From: Sulfurimonas sp.
GTDB taxonomy: Bacteria > Campylobacterota > Campylobacteria > Campylobacterales > Sulfurimonadaceae
Reading direction: 5' to 3'
NCBI GenBank assembly: GCA_003978465.1
Contig: QNZS01000071.1
Location: 1 to 36,901 of the forward strand
Length of the DNA: 36,901 nucleotides
Part shown: piece after piece, positions 1 through 7,919 of the stretch
Layout of the letters: every line of letters begins with the position of its first letter
Numbering within the stretch: position 1 is the first letter of the stretch
Translations under genes and position numbers: made by a program
The notes under the pieces: generated by a model
Told to the model about the DNA's origin: nothing
What the model saw: the letters and a program-made list of their open reading frames with translations, nothing else
Databases searched by the model: none

Positions 1-99
1 GATTTCTTCTGCTGGAAGTGAAGGTGAGTAAACATAACCTTGTATAAGTTCACAACCATTTTGCATTAAAAAATCTTTTCTTGATATATCCTGTAGTAC
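1..99 (-). pseudogene. EAL-domain protein, C-terminal remnant (continues past window edge)
   Basis: The reverse strand directly after the ribA stop reads in frame as KDFLMQNGCELIQGY followed by VYSPSLPAEEI. This is the typical end of an EAL (cyclic-di-GMP phosphodiesterase) domain, where a Gly-Cys-Asp/Glu..Gln-Gly-Tyr segment precedes a Pro-Leu-Pro-Ala-Glu-Glu tail. No start codon or catalytic part of the domain lies upstream, because that place is taken by ribA. It is therefore a 5'-truncated fragment whose frame is the same as ribA's and is separated from it only by the ribA stop. The 3' end lies outside the window. Function is unlikely unless it is read through from ribA. Confidence 0.6.
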
Positions 100-663
100 C
101 TAAAATAAGTGTCCCATCTCATCGCGTTTAGTATCTAAATAATCTTCATTAAACTTATTTGATGCCATTATTATCGGGATACGCTCTAGAATGTCAACTC
201 CGGTAATTGCTTTTACCTTATGTGGATTATTTGTGAGTAGTTTTATTTTTTTAATCTTGAAATAATCCAAAATAAAAGTTACAACTTCATAGGTTCTCTC
301 ATCAGAGGCGAATCCTAGCTGATGGTTTGCTTCTATGGTATTTAGCCCTTTGTCTTGCAGGGAGTAAGCATTTATTTTATTTAAAAGACCAATATTTCTA
401 CCCTCTTGACGAAGGTAAATAACCATACCACCCTCTTTATTTATAAGTTGAAGGGCATATTCTAGCTGGTCTCGACAGTCGCACTTTAGGCTGCCTAGGG
501 CATCACCTGTTAAACACTCTGAATGAACCCTAACTATAGGGTACTCCTCCAGATTTTTTGCATAAATGACTAGATGCTCTTTTTCACCTTCTTTAAAGGC
601 TTTGACATGGAACTGACCGAAACGTGAGGGTAAATTTGCTACTTCTGATATCTCTATATTCAT
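100..663 (-). CDS. ribA: GTP cyclohydrolase II
   Basis: This enzyme opens the imidazole ring of GTP to give the pyrimidine precursor of riboflavin, in the cytoplasm. The 187-residue protein is a stand-alone GCH II without a DHBP synthase domain. The zinc ligands are visible as Cys50, Cys61 and Cys63 (SEC-x10-CDC). The GTP-binding and catalytic stretch YLRQEGRNIGL is at 83-93, and LLTNNPHKVKAI is at 142-153. The length matches the E. coli enzyme (196). It is divergent from hemB, with a TATAAT at 710-705 on the reverse strand. ribH, a later riboflavin gene, is in the same window at 11528. An EAL-domain fragment abuts its stop. Confidence 0.95.
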   Translation of the reverse strand: MNIEISEVANLPSRFGQFHVKAFKEGEKEHLVIYAKNLEEYPIVRVHSECLTGDALGSLKCDCRDQLEYALQLINKEGGMVIYLRQEGRNIGLLNKINAYSLQDKGLNTIEANHQLGFASDERTYEVVTFILDYFKIKKIKLLTNNPHKVKAITGVDILERIPIIMASNKFNEDYLDTKRDEMGHLF

Positions 664-703
664 TAATTTAATCTTTAAAAGGGTAAAATATTTTCTTAGT
701 AAT

Positions 704-710
704 TATTATA
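704..710. promoter_or_regulatory. overlapping divergent -10 boxes for ribA and hemB
   Basis: On the reverse strand, TATAAT occupies 710-705 and would drive ribA with a leader of roughly 35-40 nt. On the forward strand, TATTAT occupies 704-709 and would drive hemB with a leader of about 12 nt. The two hexamers share five base pairs. Clear -35 boxes are not seen, as is common for this phylum's main sigma factor. The assignment rests on sequence match and position only. Confidence 0.55.
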
Positions 711-728
711 GCAAAAAAAAGGTTTAGA

Positions 729-1706
729 ATGTTTCAAAGATTTCGTCGAACTCGTTTAAATAAGCATCTTCGCTCGCTCGTTAGAGAGACTCAGGTGAAT
801 GTAGAAGATTTTATATATCCATTATTTATTAGAAGCGGAGAGGGCATAAAAATAGAAGTAGCATCCATGCCCGGTGTTTACCAGATGAGTATTGATGAAA
901 TTTTAAAAGAGTGTAATGAACTCAAATTACTTGGAATTTATTCTATTATCCTTTTTGGAATTCCTGATACTAAAGACTCTATAGGGAGTGATGCCTTGTG
1001 TGAACACGGTATTATTGCTTCTTCTATTCGTGCTATAAAAGCGAGACATCCTGATATGTTCGTGGTGACTGACCTCTGTTTCTGTGAGTATACAGATCAT
1101 GGTCACTGTGGGATTATAGATGAAGAAAGAGAGACAGTAAATAACGATGCAACCTTAGAGATCTCAGGTGAGCAAGCACTTATCCATGCCAAAGCTGGAG
1201 CAGATATGATTGCACCAAGTGGAATGATGGATGGGATTATAGAGACTTTGCGTGAGGCACTTGATAAAGGTGGATATAAAAACTTACCTATTATGGCATA
1301 CTCAACAAAATTCTCTTCAGGATATTATGGACCATTCCGTGATGTAGCCGAGTCTAGTCCAAGTTTTGGCGACCGAGCATCTTACCAAATGGATCCTGCA
1401 AATCGTAGGGAGGCAATAGCTGAGTCTGTATCTGATGAGATACAAGGTGCGGACATCTTAATGGTAAAACCAGCCCTTGCTTACCTTGACTTGGTACGAG
1501 AGATAAAAGATGCAACTTCTTTACCTATGGCAGTTTATAATGTAAGTGGTGAGTATGCGATGCTTAAAATAGCTGGTCTCAACAACTTAATAGACTATGA
1601 TAGAGTTGTAATGGAAACTATGATTGCATTTAAGCGTGCAGGGGCAAATATTATTATCTCATACCATGCTAAAGAAGTTGCAAAGATGTTAAATGCATCA
1701 AAATAA
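729..1706 (+). CDS. hemB: Delta-aminolevulinic acid dehydratase (porphobilinogen synthase)
   Basis: The enzyme condenses two 5-aminolevulinate molecules to porphobilinogen in cytoplasmic tetrapyrrole synthesis. The 325-residue protein has the usual length. The catalytic zinc site is Cys117, Cys119 and Cys127 in [14 protein letters not shown]. The two Schiff-base lysines are Lys194 ([14 protein letters not shown]) and Lys247 ([12 protein letters not shown]). A weak AAAAGG Shine-Dalgarno lies about 7 nt before the ATG. The heme pathway continues in this window with hemJ at 5181, and heme demand is clear from the 12-heme cytochrome at 12395. Confidence 0.97.
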   Translation: MFQRFRRTRLNKHLRSLVRETQVNVEDFIYPLFIRSGEGIKIEVASMPGVYQMSIDEILKECNELKLLGIYSIILFGIPDTKDSIGSDALCEHGIIASSIRAIKARHPDMFVVTDLCFCEYTDHGHCGIIDEERETVNNDATLEISGEQALIHAKAGADMIAPSGMMDGIIETLREALDKGGYKNLPIMAYSTKFSSGYYGPFRDVAESSPSFGDRASYQMDPANRREAIAESVSDEIQGADILMVKPALAYLDLVREIKDATSLPMAVYNVSGEYAMLKIAGLNNLIDYDRVVMETMIAFKRAGANIIISYHAKEVAKMLNASK

Positions 1707-1766
1707 TAGTTAAATTAAAGAAAATTATTATAGAATAAAGATTAACAAAAATATTAGGAAGAAAAA

Positions 1767-2690
1767 TTGAGACATTTTTTAACACTAAAAGATTTTAGAA
1801 AAGAAGAAATTTTAGAAATTATAAATATCGCTATTGATATAAAAAAAGACTTAAGAGCTGGTGTTTACAAAAAACAACTAGAAAATCAAACCTTAGCGAT
1901 GATTTTTGAGAAGAGTTCTACAAGAACTCGTGTAAGCTTTGAGACAGGCATGTTTCAACTTGGTGGGCATGCACTGTTTTTAAGTAATCGTGACATTCAC
2001 CTTGGCCGTGGTGAACCTATATCAGATACTGCAAAAGTTATCAGTAGCATGTGTGATATGGTAATGATACGCACTTTTGAGCATAGTATGATAGAAGAGT
2101 TTGCTGCAAACTCTAGAGTACCCGTTATTAACGGGCTAACAGACTCTTATCATCCTGTACAACTCTTAGCAGATTACTTAACTATGATTGAGTATGGTAT
2201 CAACGAAAAAGCTGTTGTTGCTTATGTTGGTGATGGAAATAACATGACTCATTCATGGATGTTTCTTGCTGCAAAGATGGGCTTTTCTCTTCGTATAGCT
2301 ACTCCAAAGGGTTATGAAGTTGATAGTGCTGTCTTAGAGGAAGCATTAGAAATAGCAAAACTAAGTGGTGCAAAAATAACTGTTATGAATGACCCTGCTG
2401 AAGCTATCAAAGATGCTACTATAGTAACTACTGATACTTGGGCTTCTATGGGACAAGAAGACGAAAAAGAAAAGAGAATAAAGGCATTTAAAGGTTATAT
2501 GATTGATAATAAAAAAATGAATCTTGCTACAAAAAATGCAAAGTTTTTACACTGTCTTCCTGCATATAGAGGTCAAGAAGTCTCAGAAGAGATTATGGAT
2601 ACTCATTCAGAAATTATCTTTAATGAGGCAGAAAATAGACTACATGCTCAAAAAGGGCTTATGGTCTGGCTCGATAAACAACGAGCTTAA
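1767..2690 (+). CDS. argF: Ornithine carbamoyltransferase
   Basis: Transfers the carbamoyl group from carbamoyl phosphate to ornithine to make citrulline, in arginine synthesis. The 307-residue protein shows the carbamoyl-phosphate loop STRTR at 51-55, HPVQ at 129-132, GDGNN at 155-159, DTWASMGQE at 223-231 and HCLPAYRG at 262-269, the last being diagnostic for ornithine rather than aspartate transcarbamylase. Translation starts at TTG (1767) with AGGAAG about 6 nt upstream, and no ATG fits the N-terminus better. It follows hemB by 60 bp, with a TATAGAAT-like box in the gap, so it may have its own promoter. It converges on trpS. Confidence 0.95.
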   Translation: MRHFLTLKDFRKEEILEIINIAIDIKKDLRAGVYKKQLENQTLAMIFEKSSTRTRVSFETGMFQLGGHALFLSNRDIHLGRGEPISDTAKVISSMCDMVMIRTFEHSMIEEFAANSRVPVINGLTDSYHPVQLLADYLTMIEYGINEKAVVAYVGDGNNMTHSWMFLAAKMGFSLRIATPKGYEVDSAVLEEALEIAKLSGAKITVMNDPAEAIKDATIVTTDTWASMGQEDEKEKRIKAFKGYMIDNKKMNLATKNAKFLHCLPAYRGQEVSEEIMDTHSEIIFNEAENRLHAQKGLMVWLDKQRA

Positions 2691-2698
2691 AAGAGTTT

Positions 2699-2724
2699 AG
2701 TATCAGATACTCAGTAACTGATAC
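2699..2724. terminator. nested inverted repeat between convergent argF and trpS
   Basis: GTATCAG (2700-2706) pairs perfectly with CTGATAC (2718-2724). An alternative pairing, AGTATC-A-GATACT, lies at 2699-2711. The element overlaps the trpS stop codon (2711-2713, reverse strand). With convergent genes on either side, a bidirectional transcription end is the natural reading. There is no good T-run on either side, so intrinsic termination would be weak. Confidence 0.4.
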
Positions 2725-3676
2725 CTGTAACTTCTCTGATTCTTTCTATCATGGGCATTGCAGTAGCTCTTGCTTTATCTGCACCCATATCTAAAATTTC
2801 TCTTACTTCTAGTTGCTTATTTGCATAGTATTCACGCTTTTCTCTAAACTCTCTAAAGTACTCCCACATAACTTCTGCAAGATAGACTTTAAAGTGCCCA
2901 TGACCTTCGCCACCTGCTTTGTACCTATTTTGTAAGTCGGTAAGTTCATCGCCTTCTAGGAAAAGTTTTGCCATATTGTAAACATTACAGTCTTGAAATT
3001 CTTTTGGGTCTTCTAAGGCTACTTGTTCTGTTACTATTTTTTTGATAGTTTTTAGTTGTTTTTTCTCTTCACCAAAAATATTTACAGTGTTTTTATAAGA
3101 TTTAGACATTTTTTGTCCATCAGTTCCAGGAACAGTTTGTACAGTTTTTTCTACGCGAAAGTTAGGAATTGTAAAAATGTCACCATACTGATTATTGAAT
3201 TTTATTGCGATATCTCTAGCAATTTCAACATGCTGGATTTGGTCTTTTCCCACAGGAATGATATCAGGAGAGTAAAGAAGTATATCAGCAGCCATTAAAA
3301 CAGGGTAAGAAAAAAGTGAATGATTCGCTTTAATCCCTTTGGATATTTTATCCTTATAACTATGAGCACGTTCAAGTAGACCCATAGGAGTATATGAAGA
3401 CAAAAACCAGTAAAGTTCAAGAACCTCTTTAACATCTGACTGTACCCAAAAAGTATTTTTTTCTGGGTCTATGCCTAGTGCTAAAAAGTCTGTAGCAGAC
3501 TGCATAGTAAGTTTTGCAAGTCTTACTCCATCATTTACACTTGTCATCGCATGATAGTTTGCGATAAAAGTAAAAGTATCCTCTTTTTGTTGTGCCTCTA
3601 CCATCTGTTTTATAGAACCAAAATAATTTCCGATGTGTAAGTCACCTGATGATTGAATCCCCGTTAATACTCTCAT
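2711..3676 (-). CDS. trpS: Tryptophanyl-tRNA synthetase
   Basis: Class Ic aminoacyl-tRNA synthetase that charges tRNA-Trp. The 321-residue protein has the bacterial-type N-terminus with GIQSSGDLHIGNYFG (HIGH-type motif HIGN at 14-17), the tryptophan/adenylate pocket segment PVGKDQIQHVE at 141-151, and the second class I signature KMSKS at 189-193. The length is normal (E. coli 334). A reverse-strand TATAAT at 3710-3705 followed by AGGAAT gives it a short leader. It is divergent from hpf and convergent with argF. Confidence 0.97.
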   Translation of the reverse strand: MRVLTGIQSSGDLHIGNYFGSIKQMVEAQQKEDTFTFIANYHAMTSVNDGVRLAKLTMQSATDFLALGIDPEKNTFWVQSDVKEVLELYWFLSSYTPMGLLERAHSYKDKISKGIKANHSLFSYPVLMAADILLYSPDIIPVGKDQIQHVEIARDIAIKFNNQYGDIFTIPNFRVEKTVQTVPGTDGQKMSKSYKNTVNIFGEEKKQLKTIKKIVTEQVALEDPKEFQDCNVYNMAKLFLEGDELTDLQNRYKAGGEGHGHFKVYLAEVMWEYFREFREKREYYANKQLEVREILDMGADKARATAMPMIERIREVTGISY

Positions 3677-3704
3677 AAAATAAAATTCCTATATTTTTTT
3701 CATA

Positions 3705-3710
3705 ATTATA
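3705..3710 (-). promoter_or_regulatory. -10 box of trpS
   Basis: TATAAT on the reverse strand, about 28 nt before the trpS ATG, leaving room for a leader of about 20 nt that carries TAGGAAT as Shine-Dalgarno. No distinct -35 hexamer is seen. Confidence 0.5.
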
Positions 3711-3736
3711 CCTATTTCAGCTTTATTTAGTTACCA

Positions 3737-3766
3737 TATAAATAGTACAAGAAGTAAAAACTTCTT
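3737..3766 (+). promoter_or_regulatory. hpf promoter and 5' stem-loop
   Basis: TATAAAT at 3737-3743 is a plausible -10 box, so transcription would begin near 3749. Exactly there lies a perfect 7-bp hairpin, AAGAAGT (3749-3755) and ACTTCTT (3760-3766) with an AAAA loop. The Shine-Dalgarno AAGGA follows at 3771. The mRNA would therefore start with a stem-loop immediately ahead of the ribosome binding site. A role in mRNA stability or translation is inferred. Confidence 0.45.
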
Positions 3767-3781
3767 TATAAAGGATTTAAG

Positions 3782-4111
3782 ATGAACTTACAAATTCGCT
3801 CAAAAGACATGACCTTAAGTGATGCTACTAAAGCACATATTGAAGGTGCAGTTGAAGCATTTAGAAAATTTTCATTAGATATTACAAGTATTAACTGTGT
3901 TGTTGCAGCCGAAAGAAAAGGTGTAATGGTAGAGTTTGACATAAAAATTGCTCATGCACAACCAGTAATAATAACACAACATGATGATGTACTTGATGCT
4001 GCGATTGATATAGCTATTGATAAAGGTTCAAAAGCACTTCGTAGACTTCATGATAAAGTAGTAGATCATAAAAATACTTCTGTTAAAGATCTAGAAACAC
4101 TTGATGCCTAA
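3782..4111 (+). CDS. hpf: Ribosome hibernation promoting factor, short form
   Basis: Small protein (109 residues) of the HPF/RaiA (YfiA) family, which binds the 30S decoding channel and silences ribosomes in slow growth. The beta-alpha-beta-beta-beta-alpha pattern is recognisable: MNLQIRSKDMTLSDATKAHI at the start, a strand region ending EFDIKIAHAQPV, and the C-terminal basic helix DKGSKALRRLHDKV. It lacks the C-terminal dimerisation domain of long HPF. The ATG at 3782 is preceded by AAGGATTTAAG. It is a monocistronic unit with its own promoter and a hairpin in the leader, and a further hairpin follows the gene. Confidence 0.85.
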   Translation: MNLQIRSKDMTLSDATKAHIEGAVEAFRKFSLDITSINCVVAAERKGVMVEFDIKIAHAQPVIITQHDDVLDAAIDIAIDKGSKALRRLHDKVVDHKNTSVKDLETLDA

Positions 4112-4118
4112 CTTAATA

Positions 4119-4144
4119 TTATATGTCCATTTGTGGGCATATAG
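4119..4144 (+). terminator. stem-loop after hpf
   Basis: ATATGTCCA (4121-4129) pairs with TGGGCATAT (4134-4142, one G-U pair) around a TTTG loop, and the stem can be extended by one or two pairs. It starts 8 nt after the hpf stop. No T-run follows, so it is a candidate transcript end or 3' stabiliser rather than a textbook terminator. Confidence 0.4.
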
Positions 4145-4235
4145 CCCTCTCCCATAAAGGGAACCAGCTTGAAATTTATCCTTACATTTTTTATTACTAT
4201 CAAGTATATCCTGTGCCAAAGAGATAAAAGAAAAT

Positions 4236-4554
4236 GATTATTCTGTATGTATCTTCTGTGGAGCTTTATTTACAAATGATTTTGGACATCAATTTCGTTT
4301 AGGTATTGGGGAAAGTTACTCATATGCAGAATGTATTCCTTAGGTAGAAGCCGGGAAAGCACGAGTAGAAGGTAAAATCAGTCTAATTTTTTAAACTATA
4401 TGGAAATAACCTAAGACTTTGATCTTGGAAAATTCATTTGTGTAAAGAGTATGGAGCATGAGCAGCTAGGTTGTCTTATTAAACATCGTTTCAGCTTTCA
4501 TAGTGTTTATTATGGTTGAAACTATAACTGGATACATCTAAAAAAAACTTTTAA
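4236..4554 (+). pseudogene. decayed tandem paralogue of the following outer-membrane protein gene
   Basis: The 452-bp gap between hpf and the next gene holds a wreck that aligns with the C-terminal half of the intact protein at 4564. Readable pieces are HQFRLGIGE (intact: IRFGIGE), then after a stop and a frameshift NYMEIT*DFDLGKF (intact: NYIDMSVDFDLGRL), then LIKHRF (intact: ALKHRS), and a terminal NYNWIHLKKTF (intact: NYNTVYLEKNF). At least three stops and two frame changes are present. The N-terminal half is no longer recognisable upstream of about 4236. It is read as a duplicated, divergent and inactivated copy. Confidence 0.75.
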
Positions 4555-4563
4555 GGAGAATAT

Positions 4564-5169
4564 TTGAAAATAGTGTTACTTCTCCTCTTAACACTCAATT
4601 TAATTGCAGTAGATGAATATTCATTTAGAGTAGGATACGGTAAAGCATCAAAAAGTCTTCTTACTGAAATTATATCCGGAAATTCTTATGACAATAACCA
4701 TAACAAAGATTTAAGTGTTTTAAGCTTTAATGGAGGATATTTATTAAAAGAATCTCTATTTGATTGGCCTATAGATATTTATGTAAAAGGGGGGCTTTCA
4801 TATTTTGATGAGGCTGGAACTAGGAGTAATTTGTATGAAGTTGTACTTTACATTAAAGCCTACTACAACCTTGACTTTAGGGATAATAGAATACGGTTTG
4901 GTATTGGTGAGGGCGGTTCATATACTAGTGACATTCTTTTTTTTGAGGATGAAGAAGCATTCGTAAAAAATGCTAATACTGCTCACTATTTAAATTATAT
5001 TGATATGAGTGTAGATTTTGATTTAGGCAGACTGGTAGGACATAAAGAAATGAACAATACCTATATCGGTTGGGCACTCAAACATCGTTCTGGTATTTTT
5101 GGACTTATCAATGGTGTTAAAGATGGTGGATCAAACTACAATACAGTTTATCTAGAAAAAAACTTTTAA
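4564..5169 (+). CDS. Outer-membrane beta-barrel protein, possibly PagL/acyloxyacyl hydrolase-like
   Basis: The 201-residue protein has an N-terminal signal peptide (KIVLLLLLTLNLIAV, then DEYSFRVGYG), alternating aromatic/polar strands and a C-terminal Phe, as in outer-membrane barrels. The C-terminal ALKHRSGIFG (His174, Ser176) followed by GGSNYN (188-193) recalls the His-x-Ser motif of PagL-type lipid A deacylases. The acidic member of that triad is not obvious, so lipid A deacylation is only a suggestion. The TTG start at 4564 has a strong AAGGAGAA 3-4 nt upstream. A decayed copy lies directly upstream. hemJ follows after 11 bp and may be co-transcribed. Confidence 0.6.
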   Translation: MKIVLLLLLTLNLIAVDEYSFRVGYGKASKSLLTEIISGNSYDNNHNKDLSVLSFNGGYLLKESLFDWPIDIYVKGGLSYFDEAGTRSNLYEVVLYIKAYYNLDFRDNRIRFGIGEGGSYTSDILFFEDEEAFVKNANTAHYLNYIDMSVDFDLGRLVGHKEMNNTYIGWALKHRSGIFGLINGVKDGGSNYNTVYLEKNF

Positions 5170-5180
5170 GGAATTAATGT

Positions 5181-5603
5181 ATGTATGAATTTGTTTTATG
5201 GTTTCATGTTGTCTCTTTTATTTCTTGGTTTGCAGTACTTTTTTATCTTCCACGACTCTTTATTTATCATACAGAATATAAAGAGAACGAAGGTTTTGTA
5301 AAGGTAGTAAAAATTCAAGAGTATAAACTTTTTAAGTATATAGGTGTTCCTGCAATGTGGACAACATTACTTAGTGGTGTATATCTTATTTATGAGATAG
5401 GTTTTACAGGAAACACGTGGTTACATGCAAAACTACTTTTTGTCGCTATTTTAATAGTCTATTTTTTCTCAATGAACTTTTATAGAAAACAGTTAGAAAA
5501 AAATAAGTGCCAAAAAAGTGGAAAGTTTTTTAGAATGTATAACGAAGTACCAACTGTCCTAATGATGATAATTGTTGCAATGGTAGTTTTTAAGCCTTTT
5601 TAG
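5181..5603 (+). CDS. hemJ: Protoporphyrinogen oxidase HemJ family
   Basis: Integral-membrane protein (140 residues, four predicted helices) of the HemJ (UPF0093) family, which oxidises protoporphyrinogen IX to protoporphyrin IX in many Gram-negative bacteria. Family hallmarks are FHVVSFISWFAVLFYLPRLF near the N-terminus (conserved His9), WLHAKLL (80-86, conserved Lys84), and the C-terminal NEVPTVLMMI...KPF. The start at 5181 is chosen because the ATG at 5177 runs at once into a stop; AAGGAATT lies upstream. It serves the same pathway as hemB at 729. Its stop overlaps by two bases the stop of the decayed MFS gene on the other strand. Confidence 0.88.
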   Translation: MYEFVLWFHVVSFISWFAVLFYLPRLFIYHTEYKENEGFVKVVKIQEYKLFKYIGVPAMWTTLLSGVYLIYEIGFTGNTWLHAKLLFVAILIVYFFSMNFYRKQLEKNKCQKSGKFFRMYNEVPTVLMMIIVAMVVFKPF

Positions 5604-6287
5604 ATTTTATAAAAAAAAGCAAGGCTCAGAAATATACTAAAGGTGAGACCACAAAAAAATAGGTGGCGAATAGCATAATGAGAAACAGTAGGCTTAAAAA
5701 TTATTAGTGATGAAAATTGACCAAGAAAGAGATTAGATATTAAGATACCAGATGCCTTATCCTGTTGTCTGGACGATATCTGAGATAAAAACCATGCATT
5801 TGTATTTACCAGCATAAGCCCAAATGCGAAAAGAAAAAATATCAGTTAATAAACCACAATATAACTCAGTCTTGCTTTTACTTTTGAATATGCCATGAAA
5901 CAAGTGCATTAAAAAGCATTGTAGCTCCTATAAGGATGGCTCTGCATCGAGTGAGTTTACAATAAAAGATAAGATAGTTGTGTTGATAACATATAAAAGA
6001 GTACTATCACAGTAAATACAGTGATATAGATTGGAAAATAATCTTAAATAAGAGCAATAGAGCTCGTCATAATAAAAGCAATCCGAAAACCTAATACTAC
6101 CCAGGAAATATAGCGATGATTATAGAAGGCAGTGTGAACATCATTTTCAGAGAAATGCTATGTGTTGGACTTGAAAAAAAGTATGTGTTAAAAGTGGCAA
6201 AGAGAAGACAACAGTGACTCCTGACATAATGCCAAGAGTGGCTATAAAAAGAAGAGGGAGCCCTAGTTTTATTTTGTGGGAAGACAA
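5600..6287 (-). pseudogene. decayed major facilitator superfamily transporter
   Basis: Immediately after der, on the same strand, a readable N-terminus (LPLLFIATLGIMSGVTVVF, then SLPLLTHTFF) breaks at a seven-base homopolymer (6174-6180), continues in another frame as SLKMMFTLPSIIIAIF and stops. Further down, MLSTQLSYLLL, a loop KVKARLSYIVVY, and the intact-looking tail NTNAWFLSQISSRQQDKASG..ISNLFLGQFSSL are recognisable, with stops between them. The loop and the NAWLAxxxPxxxRGxAxG-like segment are MFS features (second half of the fold). The substrate is unknown. It fills the 686-bp gap between hemJ and der. Confidence 0.75.
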
Positions 6288-6289
6288 AA

Positions 6290-7780
6290 TTATTTCTCTC
6301 CGCGTTTTTTAGCCTTAAAGAGTAGTGGTGTTCCTGTAAAGTTAAAGGCTTCACGCATTTTATTTGTAAGGTAACGCCTATAAGTAAAGTGCAGCCCACT
6401 TGGTTTATTCATAACTATAGCTATCTTTGGTGGTCGCGTTTCATACTGTGTTGCATAGTAGATACGGATAACCTGACCACTCACACTTGGAAGAGTATGG
6501 CGACGAAGTGCTCTCTCGATTACTTCATTTACCTTACTTGTAGAGATACGTTGGGAATAGTTTTCATTTATCTCTAAAATCATATCGTGAAGTTTATCAA
6601 CTCTTTGGTGTGTTAAAGCCGAAAGAGTTAAGATAGGAGCATATGCTAAAAACTTAAATCTATCACGAATCTCTTGGATGATTTTGTCATGATCTTCTCG
6701 TTTAGAGATATCCCACTTGTTTAAAACGATGATACAAGCTAAACGGTTACTATCAACAAGACCAGCTATTTTTTCATCTAGGTCTAAAAATGGCTCACTT
6801 GCATCTAAAACAACAAGTGCCATGTTTGAATTTTCAAGCATTTCAGTAGTACGCATAAGTGCATATTTCTCAATACCGAGAATTTTACCACGACGTCTGA
6901 GCCCCGCTGTGTCTACAAAAGTAATCTGCTTATCTTTATACTGAACTGTTTCATCTATAGGGTCAATAGTAGTTCCAGCTACAGAACTGACAACACAACG
7001 TTCTTCACCAAGAAGGGCATTAAGAAGTGAGGATTTACCAACATTTGTACGACCAATGATGGCGATTTTGATGTGGTTAATATCTTCCTCATTAAACTCT
7101 TTTATACGGTCGTTATTTCCAAAGATAGAATCATCTGTAATGACACCATCCATTTCATCTTCATCCCAGTATGTAAAACCATCATCATCTTCATCGTGAG
7201 TATTTTTGAAGAACTCTTTCTCGTCAATATCAGATACTTCTTCTCTGATGACTTCAGCTATGTCCTTTTCTTCCTCTTCTTTGATAGTATCTTCTTCAGG
7301 TATTTTATCAGCTATCCAGTCTAATAGTTCAACTGTATTTCGGTTGTGTGCAACAGAGATACCAAAAATATCACCCGTTCCAAACTCGTAAAAATCCCAA
7401 AGTTTGTCTTTCATCTTGTCGTTGTCAATTTTATTTACAACCAAAGCGATCTCTTTACCCATAGCTTGAAGTTCGTAAAAAAACTTTTTATCTTCATCTT
7501 CAGGTATACTTTTTCCATCAACCATATAAAGAATAATGTCAGCAGCATAAGCAGCTTTAAGAGACATTTCTTTTATTTTGTCAAAAAGCTCACAGCCCTT
7601 GTCTAAACCACCTGTATCAAGAAGTAGAGCTTCTTTGTTTTGCACAACAAAATGACGTCGTTTAACATCACGAGTAGTACCAGCTTGTTCTGAAGTAATC
7701 GCATCACGATTTTTTACTAAACGATTAAAGAGAGAACTTTTTCCGACATTTGGACGACCAACGATGGCGATTTTTTTCAT
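6290..7780 (-). CDS. der: Ribosome biogenesis GTPase Der (EngA)
   Basis: Tandem-GTPase protein required for 50S subunit maturation. The 496 residues hold G domain 1 (P-loop GRPNVGKSS 8-16, DTGG 55-58, NKID 116-119), G domain 2 (GRTNVGKSS 243-251, DTAG 290-293, NKWD 354-357) and the C-terminal KH-like domain. Between the two G domains (about 162-235) lies a long, strongly acidic linker with runs of Glu and Asp. A reverse-strand TATAAT at 7852-7847 gives a leader of about 60 nt that contains an ATACCC/GGGTAT hairpin at 7815-7832. A decayed transporter gene follows directly. Confidence 0.97.
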   Translation of the reverse strand: MKKIAIVGRPNVGKSSLFNRLVKNRDAITSEQAGTTRDVKRRHFVVQNKEALLLDTGGLDKGCELFDKIKEMSLKAAYAADIILYMVDGKSIPEDEDKKFFYELQAMGKEIALVVNKIDNDKMKDKLWDFYEFGTGDIFGISVAHNRNTVELLDWIADKIPEEDTIKEEEEKDIAEVIREEVSDIDEKEFFKNTHDEDDDGFTYWDEDEMDGVITDDSIFGNNDRIKEFNEEDINHIKIAIIGRTNVGKSSLLNALLGEERCVVSSVAGTTIDPIDETVQYKDKQITFVDTAGLRRRGKILGIEKYALMRTTEMLENSNMALVVLDASEPFLDLDEKIAGLVDSNRLACIIVLNKWDISKREDHDKIIQEIRDRFKFLAYAPILTLSALTHQRVDKLHDMILEINENYSQRISTSKVNEVIERALRRHTLPSVSGQVIRIYYATQYETRPPKIAIVMNKPSGLHFTYRRYLTNKMREAFNFTGTPLLFKAKKRGEK

Positions 7781-7814
7781 GAATGAGCCTTGTAAAACTT
7801 ATGAAGAGTTGTTT

Positions 7815-7852
7815 ATACCCTTAAGGGGGTATCTTATATTTTCGTGATTATA
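7815..7852 (-). promoter_or_regulatory. der promoter and leader hairpin
   Basis: On the reverse strand TATAAT at 7852-7847 is the likely -10 box. Downstream in the leader, ATACCC (7832-7827 on that strand) can pair with GGGTAT (7820-7815) around a six-base loop, about 35 nt before the start codon. Function of the hairpin is unknown. Confidence 0.4.
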
Positions 7853-7919
7853 TCTAAATAATAGTTAGGAGGAGTTGTAAAGAAGAACTTATTTCCTAGT
7901 ATAGAAAGGAGTAAAAAAA

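Noticed and set aside
3056-3298. forward-strand open frame inside trpS
   Set aside because: Antisense shadow of trpS; low-complexity composition, no ribosome binding site, no family features.
4112-4563. intergenic non-coding RNA
   Set aside because: The sequence is better explained as a decayed copy of the next gene, since it aligns with that protein in shifting frames.
6097-6399. 100-codon reverse open frame across the der 3' end
   Set aside because: It joins an out-of-frame piece of der with part of the decayed MFS transporter; only the last third carries transporter residues.
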